In this document: positions 37,401 to 46,026 of the stretch, piece by piece
How the letters are laid out: each line of letters opens with the position of its first letter
Position numbering within the stretch: the stretch's first letter is position 1
Assembly: GCF_009930815.1 (NCBI RefSeq)
Contig: NZ_CP022222.1
Coordinates: 8,536,501 to 8,600,500 of the forward strand
Direction of reading: 5' to 3'
DNA length: 64,000 nt
From: Bradyrhizobium sp. CCBAU 051011
Lineage (GTDB): Bacteria; Pseudomonadota; Alphaproteobacteria; Rhizobiales; Xanthobacteraceae
Program-made: the position numbers and the translations under genes
Notes under the pieces: model-generated
Database searches by the model: none
What the model saw: the letters and a program-made list of their open reading frames with translations, nothing else
What the model was told of the DNA's origin: nothing

Positions 37401-37909
37401 ATTTTGCGAGCGCGCAGAGCGTTGCGCACGGCATGCCACTGCAGCGTCTCGACCTCGTCGTCGCCAACCGCAGCGAGGATGTCGTCCTTCGTCAGCGCGC
37501 CCTTCGCAATGAAGCGCGCCTCGCAGGACTCGTCGCTTCTCGATGCCGATGCCGAAAAGGCCACGCCCAGGCTCACCGCCGAGCCGTCGTCGAGATCCTC
37601 GAAGACCAGGATGATGTACGTGTAGGCGTGCTGGCGCGTCGGCTCCGACCGCTCGCCCTTCTCGTCGAGCGAGACCACGCCGAGGCAGTAGTCGCGCAGC
37701 GTCCGCTTGCTCCTGACGTTGCTCTGGGCACTCGGGTTGAAGCGGATGCTGGCCATACTCGCACCGGAGAGCACGGTCTGCACTGCGTCGATGATCGCCG
37801 ATTTCCCCGCGCCGTTCGGGCCGATGATGGCGGTCATGCCGCGCATATCGACCTGCTGCGCTCGGAACAGGTACCAATCGACCAGGATGATGCGACGGAG
37901 TTCGATCAC
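34409..37909 (-). CDS. jetC: Wadjet protein JetC (SMC-like ATPase)
   Basis: 1,166 residues of SMC/MukB-like architecture. It has an N-terminal Walker A (GPNGAGKSA, about 30-38), a long coiled coil with a hinge-like globular part around 500-620, a second coil, and a C-terminal head with signature-like GSGGEGQLPF (near 1,026) and Walker B LAIFDEAFNRLD (near 1,057). A CSGC pair (about 692-695) in the second coil looks like a Rad50-type zinc hook or zinc ribbon half. The start is GTG at 37909, overlapping the jetB stop. It drives ATP-powered loop extrusion on plasmid DNA. Intact. Confidence 0.88.
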   Translation of the reverse strand: MIELRRIILVDWYLFRAQQVDMRGMTAIIGPNGAGKSAIIDAVQTVLSGASMASIRFNPSAQSNVRSKRTLRDYCLGVVSLDEKGERSEPTRQHAYTYIILVFEDLDDGSAVSLGVAFSASASRSDESCEARFIAKGALTKDDILAAVGDDEVETLQWHAVRNALRARKIEVDDAFSSATDFVAESLRALSPAGFPLDPRRFQRAFRNALLLKPVNNPTDFVRNYVLDVQPIQVERLRRGIEHWRSLTRRIEELKAQSASLAGILRIVGRAVENERVIATTSWQIARLEWERFRREARRQEEALAQLRSAAGKAEVEATAAAARHATLVAEHKTIELSIRTSDAEQLAQMYESDKTATLSQRANAMAPVKDIDGLIASVKKAVELNLLVRRDDLLHALLSAVVVARGRAPLSEWDKILPDDWKDSASHLDAALVAVDQERLAAVRRTFSDAHFTARVATKDLQDRIDQIDSNLKRMDQGLSPIERGTRDLIDQLHSHGIEAEPLCDLVEIRDDKWRMAAEAVLGRSREALIVEPGRAVRALEIYREGGEYSFQHAEVINTTKTDSTRPAEKGSLAQIISTENRHARAFLNYRLGRLMMVETMDRMVAAENAITPDRMMQGGRTVRRLPRPEHLKLGRATQGQMRQQLEAERKELEQQLAERAREVGRLEDEARLFEDMFARFEKMIKAGLTCSGCGADLAAFDRKLAEIGKNIEDAKRNRDPKLVADLERLAGEVETAGRKKSETQKAFDTAKSARDKADGAYEDYLKKNREALSAARRDRARQMRGSFPQSPAMREYQGQVPAITTESIQNLIAGFVADRDRRSTDRRSSLMREMTGAMNKHGQEFHVVPPFTAEEATPTAVEQWAAAEKERLDGHELVQYEEQCRNAATEMTSAFRDDLLHRLDDAFTGIKATLNELNRHLKDRQFHGRDYYSFKALEAPTHVDMIELVEESRKPEFNLPLFGDRSEDANTPMMRAVRQIEEILSNPEARTEEIEDPRKYFNFELYIQDAEGKIRSSLTSRAGTGSGGEGQLPFYIAIGASLAATYQNRRTGESGLSLAIFDEAFNRLDTKAIGQCSEFMRDLGLQVMLATPDEKRHVFMEVVDTVVNVNRLGNQVMIDTEFLTEKARDAIVAIDPYRKGFDVFKSELIAAEKAEVIPRDQAAE

Positions 37910-38547
37910 GCCTGCACCTCGCTCGCGGCGTCGGTCTTAGCCGTCGCCGCGGTCGAGCGCGAGACGAACTCTTCGAGGGAGCCGAGCGTGTCCTTGGAGA
38001 CCACCATCGGCAAGGCAGGCCGCAGGAACAAGGTGAAGTTTCTGTCGTCCCTATCCTCGATCCGGACGAGCCCGCGCTGCCTGAAGCCGGCCAGGATTTC
38101 CTTTACGCGCCCGAAGTTGGGTCGCTCCCGATGGGTCCGGTCCTCGTAGATCTGTAGAATCTGCTCGCTCTCGACCTCGACCTCGCCGAATTCCTTGGCC
38201 TCGAACCGCGTGAACGCCTCCTCGTAGTGCAGCCGCAGCACCAGCAGGAGCAGGCTCTCGTCGAGTTTCATGCTTTGACGCTGAGGCAGCTCGTTCGCCA
38301 CCAGGCCGACGTAGCCGTCGTTCGGCCTGCCCACGACGCGGTAACCGAGCGCATCGAACAGGTTCTCGAAGTAGCCCGTGTAGCGGCGGAGCAGCTCGTA
38401 GGAGGTCTTCACGCCCCAATCGTTCTCGTAGATGAACTGGGCGCGCCAGAGCGTCTGGGCGGCCTGACGCAGTTCCTTCTGCAACTGGTCGCCGTACTGC
38501 CCTTCGGAGTCCGCGTCGTCGATGATTTTGGAAAGATCACGCAGCAT
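37906..38547 (-). CDS. jetB: Wadjet protein JetB (DUF4194, kleisin-partner subunit)
   Basis: 213 residues, normal for the DUF4194 family, the MukE-like subunit of the Wadjet SMC complex. It has winged-helix-like features (residues about 20-180: SYELLRRYTGYFENLFDALGYRV, then EEAFTRFEAKEFGEVEVESEQIL). The ATG at 38547 overlaps jetA by 11 bases, and its end overlaps jetC. Its job is to link the kleisin to the ATPase dimer. Complete, with a low-complexity Ala/Thr-rich C-terminus. Confidence 0.85.
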   Translation of the reverse strand: MLRDLSKIIDDADSEGQYGDQLQKELRQAAQTLWRAQFIYENDWGVKTSYELLRRYTGYFENLFDALGYRVVGRPNDGYVGLVANELPQRQSMKLDESLLLLVLRLHYEEAFTRFEAKEFGEVEVESEQILQIYEDRTHRERPNFGRVKEILAGFRQRGLVRIEDRDDRNFTLFLRPALPMVVSKDTLGSLEEFVSRSTAATAKTDAASEVQA

Positions 38548-39952
38548 CGGCCGTGGTCCTCGTTCTATCGATCCGGAAGGCGGTCACGTCGATCCAGTCG
38601 TTGGTGGTGCGCCCCTCCTCGAGCGTGATCGTGAATTCGCCCAGCCGCACAGAGCGACCGACCGCAGCCAGATTCGGGATGGCCCGATAGGCGAAGAGAT
38701 CGGGAATGCTCTCGATCTCGATCTCAGATGATGACACGGCGTCGCGGCCTTGCATGTGCCGGCGAGCGAACTCGAGCAGCTTCTGGTCGGACACGCGCAC
38801 CATCCGGTCGAACTCGGTAGTGGCCTGGACGTAGGCGCGCAGATAAGGATCCTGTTTCGGGACCTTGAAGCGCGTCCGCTCGGGCGGCGCCTTCGGAGGA
38901 GGCGGCGTGTACAGCGCGAGCGACGTGATCGGCAGACCCACATCCGGCGACCTCAGGCGGATCTCCACCTCGTCGGTGCCGATTTTCGAGAGTTGCTCGA
39001 TCAACCGGACGATCCGCTCGGCCGACCCCTCTCCCATGACATCCATGTAGTGGACGGTGGTGCGGATGCGGCGTTCGAGGCGATCGCGGAAGTCCTCGAT
39101 CTTGTCCATGAAGGGACCGACGTCCTCGAACACGCTCTTGATCTTCTCGAGCTCCGCGATGACGCGTTCTTCGGCCGTCGCGACCGTGGCGCCCGGGGCC
39201 ATGACGCCCTGCTCGATGTAGGCGCGCGCGATCTTGCCGATGCGCTCGGCGTCCGCGAGCATATCGCCCGCAAGCGATGCGATCGTGCGGCGATGACGGT
39301 AGGGGTTGTTAGACGTCTTGAGCTGCTTGTAGTCGGCGATCAGCAGCCCGTCGACAAAGTCCTGGAAGAAAGTGCGGAGGATGGCCGCTGCGTTCGGATT
39401 GCCCAGAATGCGGTCCTCAATCTCGCGCATGCCGGCGAGGATCCGGCGCATGCTGCGGGCGAACCGCAAGGCGGTGTCGTGCGCGTTGGCCAGACCTTGG
39501 GCCATGGTTTCCGGCTCGCGGTTCGCGGCCTCAAGGTTGTTTTTGACGTCGACAACGGCGCCGGCGACGCGCACCCGGCTGTTGCCGAAATCGGTGATCG
39601 CGCCCAGGACCATGAACGCGTCCGGATTCATGTCGACGTAGGTGCGCCACTTCTCGGTCTCTTCCGTGAGCCAACCGGTATCGCGCAGCCGATAATAGGC
39701 GAGGTAATGAGCTTGGCTCGTGGTCTGATCTTCTTCAGGGTCGCCCTCGGAAAGCTCGCCCGTCGATCTTATGGCAAACTCCGAGAGACCGATTTCGATC
39801 TGCTTCACGACCTCTTCCCTAAGCGGCGTCTCGAGGATCCGTGCCGAATAGAGCCTCTCGTAGAGACGCATCAGCAGGCGCGCGTAGACGTGCTTCTTCG
39901 GCCCCGACAGAGGCTTGAAGAGGGTCTCCGGAAGATAACCAAACAGCTTCAT
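38537..39952 (-). CDS. jetA: Wadjet protein JetA (kleisin-like subunit)
   Basis: 471 residues, mostly helical, starting MKLFGYLPETLFKPLSGPKK. Sequence features and position as first gene before a DUF4194 gene mark it as JetA, the MukF/kleisin-like subunit that bridges the SMC heads. The Pro-rich stretch LYTPPPPKAPPERTRFKVPK (near 350) separates an N-terminal winged-helix/four-helix part from a C-terminal domain, as in kleisins. The ATG at 39952 is preceded by AAGGA. First gene of the four-gene operon; an upstream terminator-like hairpin at 40,246-40,279 separates it from other genes. Exact Wadjet subtype is not settled from sequence alone. Confidence 0.82.
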   Translation of the reverse strand: MKLFGYLPETLFKPLSGPKKHVYARLLMRLYERLYSARILETPLREEVVKQIEIGLSEFAIRSTGELSEGDPEEDQTTSQAHYLAYYRLRDTGWLTEETEKWRTYVDMNPDAFMVLGAITDFGNSRVRVAGAVVDVKNNLEAANREPETMAQGLANAHDTALRFARSMRRILAGMREIEDRILGNPNAAAILRTFFQDFVDGLLIADYKQLKTSNNPYRHRRTIASLAGDMLADAERIGKIARAYIEQGVMAPGATVATAEERVIAELEKIKSVFEDVGPFMDKIEDFRDRLERRIRTTVHYMDVMGEGSAERIVRLIEQLSKIGTDEVEIRLRSPDVGLPITSLALYTPPPPKAPPERTRFKVPKQDPYLRAYVQATTEFDRMVRVSDQKLLEFARRHMQGRDAVSSSEIEIESIPDLFAYRAIPNLAAVGRSVRLGEFTITLEEGRTTNDWIDVTAFRIDRTRTTADAA

Positions 39953-40020
39953 TTATCGGTCCTTCAGCCGATAGATTGAACCGTTACGCACCTCCAACCG
40001 CAAGGAAAAACATTAGAGTT

Positions 40021-40230
40021 TCAGGGCGTTCTCCTTGCTTTCCTCCGATTCAGAAACTCCCTCGCAGCCTGCTCCATGATATCCCAGGCTGCCCGATGCT
40101 CGTAGTTGGCCGCCTGCTTGATGTCTGCGATGACGTCCTTGCAATAAACGTAACCCGATCCCTGATGGGGGTTCGTTTGCCCCTTTTCGGCGCCCTCTTC
40201 CTTCCCACCATTGACCCATCCGCTGCGAGA
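40021..40230 (-). pseudogene. Remnant of a small protein related to the one at 23,856
   Basis: One minus-strand frame (SGYVYCKDVIADIKQAANYE, continuing HRAAWDIMEQAAREFLNRRKARR to a TGA at 40,021) is clearly related to the 39-residue protein at 23,856-23,975. No start codon lies in this frame before the upstream stop, so it is either a fragment or begins at an unusual codon. Confidence 0.5.
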
Positions 40231-40245
40231 AACCTTTCGTTAACC

Positions 40246-40279
40246 AGAAGGGGCCGCGCTGGCGCTCGCGCCCCTTCTT
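40246..40279. terminator. Bidirectional terminator-like hairpin
   Basis: Stem AGAAGGGGC / GCCCCTTCT with a GC-rich 15-base loop region, then TATTTCCTTTT on the plus strand and a weaker A/T tail on the other. It lies between the decayed region and the Wadjet operon. Confidence 0.55.
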
Positions 40280-40960
40280 ATTTCCTTTTATATAAGAAGG
40301 ACGCGCTAAGCGCCTGACCGAGCTGACTTTCCTGATTTTAATGTTTTTGTTTCGTTCTCACGTTATCAAGTCGTATTCGAGGTCGGTCACATGTCGGGCG
40401 TCGTTGGAAATTGGAGGGTCGAGCTCATCGAACGCCACCGCGACCTCTTCCAGCCGCCGGCGCCCCTGAGCAAGGCTCGCGCGAGTGCGGGCCCGGGTGG
40501 CAGGATCTCATCGACCGTGCTGCGTCGAGATCCGGACGGCGGTCGAAGCCGACGGAGGCACCTTCCAGTTGACGCAGATCAAAGAGAAATACGGCTCGAT
40601 CCGCGCTGCGACCGGCACGCCGAGGGCCGGCCCCTGCCGAGGTCCGTCCCGGCTTCGAGAACATCCACATCGTCCGGTACGGCATCGGCGATTAGCGACG
40701 GATCACCTGCCGCCGCTACGACCGGGAGAACGACGCGTTCGTGGACGTCGATCCCGCCTCCCCCTGAATCGAGGCGATTTCGTCTACGACCCGAAGCGGC
40801 ACGAGTGCCCGCGCTGCGGCTCGCGCGAGGTGCAGTTCGCGCTCGGCGTCGAAGAAATGCCGGACCAGCTCGCCGATGAGATCATCGAAAGCCCGGCAAT
40901 CACCAAGCCTACTGCACCGACCTGGGAAGAACGCTTGAGAAGGCCAGGGCTGCGGCTGCC
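40280..40960 (+). pseudogene. Mosaic of decayed small genes
   Basis: Plus-strand fragments in changing frames. MSGVVGNWRVELIERHRDLF (from 40,391) starts in one frame, and CGPGWQDLIDRA followed by TFQLTQIKEKYGSIRA continues in others, resembling a small phage-associated hypothetical protein I recall. Further on come RRITCRRYDRENDAFVDVDP and DFVYDPKRHECPRCGSREV, with a C-x2-C zinc-ribbon look. None is continuous. Decayed accessory genes of unknown function. Confidence 0.5.
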
Positions 40961-41203
40961 GGAATGCACGTGCACGTTTTGGAGAACGAGACCGTCCGCG
41001 TCGGCGATGTCACGTTCGCGGGTAAGACGCTCTGGGCGGACGTCGGCCTCAACGGCGACGACGCGCATCGCGCGATGATGACCACCGGCGTCGGACGAAC
41101 GACTTCAAGAAGATCCGGATTTCGAACTATGCGCCGCGCTTCCTGCCACGTCACGCCCTCACGAGGCGTTTCAAGTCTGGGGCGTTTCTGGAGGCCGTAA
41201 TGC

Positions 41204-42746
41204 GTCGTGCGTGAAGAACTTCCAAGCCATTGAGCGGGAGTCGAATTTTCTGGCGAGAGGCGTTTTGAGATTGCAAGCTTTCGGGCTTTGGGGGCCCAAA
41301 AGCTTGCAATTTTGCTTTTGAGGATTCCGTCGAATCGCGGGTCATGATTCCTTCGGTGGACCGGAGGGAACGATGAAGCCAAAGGAACGACGCGACGGCG
41401 GCCAAGCCGATCTTCTGCGCTCGCGGCTGGACGCGATCATCGACTTGAACCATGCCCTGGTAAAGCTGGCGCGGACGATCGACTGGTCGTTCCTCGAAGA
41501 GCGGTTCGGCGCGGTCTACGAGGACAAGCCGGGCCGGCCGCCGCTGCCGACACGGCTGATGGCGGGCCTGGCCATCCTCAAGCACACCTACGACCTCTCC
41601 GACGAGGTGCTATGCGAGCGCTGGGTGGAGAATCCCTATTACCAGTTCTTCTGCGGCGAGGAGTTCTTCCAGCACCGCCTGGTGTTCGACCGCTCCTCGT
41701 TGACGCGCTGGCGCCAGCGTATGGGCGAGGAGAAGCTGCAAGCCCTGCTGCAGGAGAGCCTTGCGGTCGCCACCAAGACCGAGGCGATCAAGCCGTCCGA
41801 CCTCAATCGGGTCATCGTCGACACCACGGTGCAGCCCAAGAACGTGATGTTCCCAACCGATGCGCGGCTCTTGAACCGGGCCCGCGAGATCCTGGTTCGG
41901 CTAGCCAAGGGCGCCGGCATCAAGCTGCGTCAGTCCTATGGGCGAGTCGGCAAGTTTGCCCTGATCAAGCACCAGCGCTATGCCCATGCCAAGCAGTTCA
42001 AGCGCGCCAATCGGGCCTTGAGGACGCTGCGAACCTATCTCGGCCGCGTCATCCGCGACATCGCCCGCAAGCTCGACGGCAACGTCGGCTTGTTCGATGG
42101 GGTCGCGCTCGACCGCATGCTGGCGCTGGCGCGATGCGTGCTCGACCAGAAGCAGCGCCAGCGGGGCCCCAAGGTCTACTCGCTGCACGCGCCGGAGGTG
42201 GAGTGCATCGGCAAGGGCAAGGCTCACCGGCCTTACGAGTTCGGGGTCAAGGTCTCCGTCGCCACCACGCTATCGCACGCCAAAGGCGGCCAGTTCGTCA
42301 CCCATGTGAAGGCGCTGCCCGGCAACCCCTATGATGGTCACACGCTCAAGATCGTGATCCCGGAAATGGAGGTGCTGATCGGCAACATCATCGAGCGCCT
42401 CGTTCTCGACAAAGGCTATCGCGGCCACAATGCGCCACCCGACTACAAGTTCAGGGTGTTCATCTCAGGCCAGAAGCGGCGGGTGACGCCAAAGATCAAA
42501 CGCGAGCTGCGCCGGCGTTCCGCCGTCGAGCCGGTCATCGGCCATCTCAAATCCGAGCATCGCATGGGGCGTAACTACCTGTGGCACCGCCAGGGCGATG
42601 CCGCCAATGCCGTTCTCGCCGCAGCGGGCTACAACTTCCGGCGTCTCATCCGCTGGCTCGAGCTCTTGTTGCGCCAGTTCCTCGCCCAGCTCACGGTCCG
42701 ACTTCAATTCGTCCCGAGTTGAAATCCGGCGTTCTTCACGGCCGAC
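41204..42746 (+). mobile_element. IS5-type insertion sequence (complete copy)
   Basis: About 1.54 kb with imperfect inverted ends GTCGTGCGTGAAGAAC and (complement of the right end) GTCGGCCGTGAAGAAC. TAATGC is repeated directly at both borders (41,198-41,203 and 42,747-42,752), the likely target duplication. Exact borders are uncertain by one to four bases. The 3' end is repeated at 1-367. Confidence 0.8.
41373..42722 (+). CDS. IS5-family transposase
   Basis: 449 residues. The N-terminal domain of this group (PLPTRLMAGLAILKHTYDLSDE near 50) leads into a DDE core: Asp in IVDTTVQPKN near 150, Asp in LVLDKGYRG near 345 and Glu in EPVIGHLKSEHRM near 385. The ATG at 41373 has a strong ribosome-binding site (GGAGGG). 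The insert splits the metallophosphoesterase remnant. Complete and probably active; the copy at 1-339 matches its C-terminus exactly. Confidence 0.9.
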   Translation: MKPKERRDGGQADLLRSRLDAIIDLNHALVKLARTIDWSFLEERFGAVYEDKPGRPPLPTRLMAGLAILKHTYDLSDEVLCERWVENPYYQFFCGEEFFQHRLVFDRSSLTRWRQRMGEEKLQALLQESLAVATKTEAIKPSDLNRVIVDTTVQPKNVMFPTDARLLNRAREILVRLAKGAGIKLRQSYGRVGKFALIKHQRYAHAKQFKRANRALRTLRTYLGRVIRDIARKLDGNVGLFDGVALDRMLALARCVLDQKQRQRGPKVYSLHAPEVECIGKGKAHRPYEFGVKVSVATTLSHAKGGQFVTHVKALPGNPYDGHTLKIVIPEMEVLIGNIIERLVLDKGYRGHNAPPDYKFRVFISGQKRRVTPKIKRELRRRSAVEPVIGHLKSEHRMGRNYLWHRQGDAANAVLAAAGYNFRRLIRWLELLLRQFLAQLTVRLQFVPS

Positions 42747-43020
42747 TAATGCGCAAGCCGCGCGGCGGGACCGCTTGGTCGTCATCACGCACCAAGCGCC
42801 GGTGCGCCAGATGCCGCCCGCAGCGCGGCGTCCGGAGAGCGACCTCACCTTCGACCCCGCCTACCGCAGCGATCTAAGCCGACTGATAGTCTCTGCGCCT
42901 GACGACGGACGGGGCGCTCTGGCTCTACGGCCACACGCACGAGTCCTTCGACGCCACGATCGGCGAAACCCGGGTGGTGTCCAACGCGAAGGAATATGGG
43001 CTGTGGGCACCCTCCGAGCG

Positions 43021-43368
43021 CACCTGGACGCCCCCCTCAACGAACGCCTCACAAGGACGGCGAGATTCCGAATGCTCGGTAGTTTATCCATCTGATCCTG
43101 GCGGCGATCTAGAATGTCTATGGGGACCCGTGGCATTCCGAACCCAAGTCCAAGCCCATTCAAAGAAGCGATTCGCAATCGTTGGTTTCAAGGCTTGAAT
43201 CGACACATATTTTTTTGGTTTTCAGACTCACGATTTTTTGGACTAGACCAAAAATCAAGATCTTAGCCGGCTCGCATTGATTGGTCCCGACATGACCGCC
43301 ACCAATCGCTAAGACTCGGCGATGCGGGAAATGGGCGACAGGCCGCACACCGGCCCGTCGCCTATAGG
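43021..43368. other. Short gene-poor stretch
   Basis: About 350 bases after the metallophosphoesterase remnant. I see no frame with a domain and no hairpin. Confidence 0.4.
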
Positions 43369-43548
43369 TTAAGCGCGCGTTGATAATGAAACGCCTAGCT
43401 TTGCTGCCATCACAGTGGTGGCACCTGGAGTCCGCCTTAGCGCCTTTGCGATCCTGGCGACGCCTAACTTTGCTTTGGCCATCGTCTTCATTTTTCGAAC
43501 ATCGTCTTTTGTCCACGCGCGGCAAACTACTTTCTTTGCTTTTGCCAT
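43369..43548 (-). CDS. Small basic conserved protein (59 aa)
   Basis: 59 residues starting MAKAKKVVCRAWTKDDVRKM with a good ribosome-binding site (GGAGAAAG). The core GVARIAKALRRTPGATTVMAAKLGVSL looks like a helix-turn-helix of the kind in small rhizobial DNA-binding proteins (recalled family). Very basic N-terminus. It lies alone between decayed regions. Possible small regulator or nucleoid-associated factor; function unproven. Confidence 0.7.
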   Translation of the reverse strand: MAKAKKVVCRAWTKDDVRKMKTMAKAKLGVARIAKALRRTPGATTVMAAKLGVSLSTRA

Positions 43549-44809
43549 TCTTTCTCCGAATCGGATTGGGACAGAGCCGGGCTTCTATCATGACAGTCTG
43601 CGTAGACGACAATGAACAAGCTTCTATTGCGAGAATGTGAATGCGACTTCGCTGCCTGAGATCTGAATTACTGTTGTCGGGCGCAAAAACGAGCATGTAC
43701 CTCTCATGTCAAGGGGGGACCTGCATGGGGCGAGCGATTATATATGGATAGAGCGCGCCTCGTTCGGGCGCTTGCGGAAGAGACAGACCCTTTGTTAAGA
43801 AACGGCTTCTGGGCCTTACGAACAATGACGACGGCATGCGAGCGCAGACACCGAGCGGTCACGTGAAAAAGAAGCCCGCGCAAAGTTCTAAATTCGAAAG
43901 CCGGGTCGCAAATTGGCCGACCCTTTTGCTCTGTAGCGTTTTTTTTCGGGGCATCGAGCGGCGGGTCGAATATTCCTACCCGCAAAATGGGCGACTCGAC
44001 CTGCCTCAACAAAAGGCAAGACTTCCGGCGGCATGTATCCAGATTCTCGATTTTCAGCGCTGCGCTCCCAGTCACCGTTCATGTCGATCGTTAAATAAGC
44101 CAATTTGCGACGCGGCATAGTTTGTTCTTACCTGCACTCTCTTGCCGTCTAGCCCGAACGCGTCATAACCGTTAGTGCTGCGCCCGGCGGGCCATCTGGT
44201 CCCTTACGATCAGCCTTACATGTGACCAATCCAAATAGCACTCGGCGGGACAATTACGGCACCTCTAGCAACTTGGAGCACTGGCTTCCCAAACACGACC
44301 GTTGACGAATTCTGCCCATTAATCACAACGCGCAATTTTTGACCATCTCTCCGCATCACATCGTCACTTCACGTGATCCGATAGCAGCCAGCTAGGGCAA
44401 CCGTCGGCCTGTCCAGTCCATCATGGCCAAAATTGCGCGAGCTAAAGCAACGAAGGCGACGGCTTGATGCGCGTTCAGCAAACTTGGCCACACCCAAAAA
44501 TGAAGTCACCGGAAAATGATCGCTGTGTTCTTCTCCCGATCTCACCGGCTCTCAATGATCCTCGGCTCTTTCAGATGTCCCGTAATACTCGAAACTTTCT
44601 TAGCTTTCACTGGAGAGAGGAGCGAACGCCGTGATTGAATGGATCGACGCCGAGCTTTCTTCCCTGCCACTCGTTTTATAGTGCGGTGACCAACCTGGTC
44701 TCGAGAACCATACTTACAAAGGCGGACGTCAGGCGCGCGCTGTTCCGAACGTGCGGACGTTAGCAGCACCAGACCGCCGATGTTGATTCAATTGCGGGCG
44801 GGGAGAAGA
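43549..44809. other. Gene-poor stretch before the excisionase-like gene
   Basis: Nearly 1.3 kb with no convincing gene. The minus-strand frame at 43,888-44,118 starts MPRRKLAYLTIDMNGDWERS but shows no domain. Sequence composition is more AT-rich than the surroundings in places. It may be decayed mobile-element DNA. Confidence 0.4.
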
Positions 44810-45046
44810 ATGAACAACCGAGCACGGGAGCGATCGATGGCGATTACGGATGAGCCCCGTCAAAAAAGGAACCTGATTCCGTTGAAAAAGGCGTTGGAGC
44901 GGGGTGGTTTTGGCCGGACCAAGGCTTACGAGCTCATCAGGAAGGGAAAGATCATCGCCTACAAGATGGAGGGCCAGACCATGGTCGATGCCGATTCCAT
45001 CGACGCCTATCATATGACCCTCCCTCGCATTCAGCCGAGGACGTGA
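44810..45046 (+). CDS. Excisionase-like small helix-turn-helix protein
   Basis: 78 residues from the ATG at 44810 (ribosome-binding site GGGGAGAAGA). The core IPLKKALERGGFGRTKAYELIRKGKIIAYKMEGQTMVDADSI is a MerR/AlpA-type winged helix as found in excisionases and small regulators of integrative elements: helix, turn, recognition helix, then a wing with MEGQTMVDADSI. The integrase gene lies 1 kb away on the other strand, with an IS481 copy between. Probably controls excision or integrase expression. Confidence 0.7.
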   Translation: MNNRARERSMAITDEPRQKRNLIPLKKALERGGFGRTKAYELIRKGKIIAYKMEGQTMVDADSIDAYHMTLPRIQPRT

Positions 45047-45057
45047 AGAAAGGCGCT

Positions 45058-46026
45058 CTAGCTGTGGAGCCTCAACAGGTTGTTCCTGGTCAGAGCGAGT
45101 CTGCTGATCGGCGGCATCGAACCGATACTGCCATGCGGCCGGTGCCAATTGTAGCGGTGAAGCCATTTGGGCAGCTCGGCGGCTCGTTCTTTTGAGGTGT
45201 TGTACGCGCGGGCATAGGCCCACTCGCGCAGGCTGGTCTGAATGAAGCGCTCGGCCTTGCCGTTGGTCTTCGGCGTATATGGCTTGGTGCGGATGTGCTT
45301 GAGGCCGAGCCGCTTGCAGACTTTGCGGAAGGCAACGGATTTGTAGCAAGATCCGTTGTCGGTCATCACCCGCTCGACCTTGACGCCCAGGCTTGCGTAG
45401 TAGGCGATTGCGGCCCTGAGGAAGGCGACGGCGCAGCCCTGTCGCTCGCTCTTCATGACCTTGCTAAAGGCGATCCGGGAAGCATCATCGATACAGACGT
45501 GGACATATTCCCAGCCCGGCCCTTCGCCGCGGGCACGCTGGCTGCTCTGACCGGTGCGATCGCCGGTAATGCGATGGCCTACCCGGTTGAACTTGCCGAG
45601 CTTTTTGATGTCGAGGTGGATCAGCTCACCGGGATGTTCACGTTCATAGCGCCGCACCGGTTCGGCCGGTTCCAAGTTGCGCAATCGGTTCAACCCCAAT
45701 CGTCGCAGGATGCGACTGACCGTCGCCGGAGAGATGCCGACCTCGGCCGCGATCTGCTTGCCGACGTAACGTTGACGGCGCAGCGCCTCGACTAAAGCGC
45801 ATGTGGCAGGCAGGGTCTGGCTTGGCAATGAATGGGGGCGTGAGGAGCGATCACGCAACCCATCAACACCTCCCGCGCGGAAGCGCTTGACCCATTTGGC
45901 GACCGTCTTCGCTGTGACGTTGAACTGGAGCGCGGCTGCGGCCTTCGTCAGCCCGCCCTCGATCACGCTCCGTACCATCGCCTCTCGACCTTTCGGCGTC
46001 AGAGGCGCATTCTTATGGGTGTCCAT
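45058..46026 (-). CDS. IS481-family transposase (copy 2)
   Basis: 322 residues identical to the copy-1 transposase, with helix-turn-helix and complete DDE triad. Here too the TAG stop comes from the CTAG target next to the element end. No damage seen, so this copy could supply active transposase. Confidence 0.9.
   Translation of the reverse strand: MDTHKNAPLTPKGREAMVRSVIEGGLTKAAAALQFNVTAKTVAKWVKRFRAGGVDGLRDRSSRPHSLPSQTLPATCALVEALRRQRYVGKQIAAEVGISPATVSRILRRLGLNRLRNLEPAEPVRRYEREHPGELIHLDIKKLGKFNRVGHRITGDRTGQSSQRARGEGPGWEYVHVCIDDASRIAFSKVMKSERQGCAVAFLRAAIAYYASLGVKVERVMTDNGSCYKSVAFRKVCKRLGLKHIRTKPYTPKTNGKAERFIQTSLREWAYARAYNTSKERAAELPKWLHRYNWHRPHGSIGSMPPISRLALTRNNLLRLHS

Larger units (their letters stand above)
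40961..43020 (+). pseudogene. Metallophosphoesterase gene, frameshifted and split by an IS5-type element
   Basis: Left of the element: MHVHVLENETVRVGDVTFAG in one frame, then NDFKKIRISNYAPRF in another. Right of it: DRLVVITHQAP, then in a further frame GALWLYGHTHESFD. In order these match calcineurin-like phosphoesterases, with metal-binding TH and GHTH motifs. At least three frame changes plus the insertion make it non-functional. The insertion lies between residues corresponding to the middle of the enzyme. Confidence 0.7.

Noticed and set aside
36419..38149. Long plus-strand frame (576 codons) opposite jetC and jetB
   Set aside because: It is antisense to well-supported Wadjet genes, has no domain and follows the codon-position pattern of high-GC shadows.
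38750..39979. 409-codon plus-strand frame opposite jetA
   Set aside because: Antisense shadow; no recognisable domain or ribosome-binding site.
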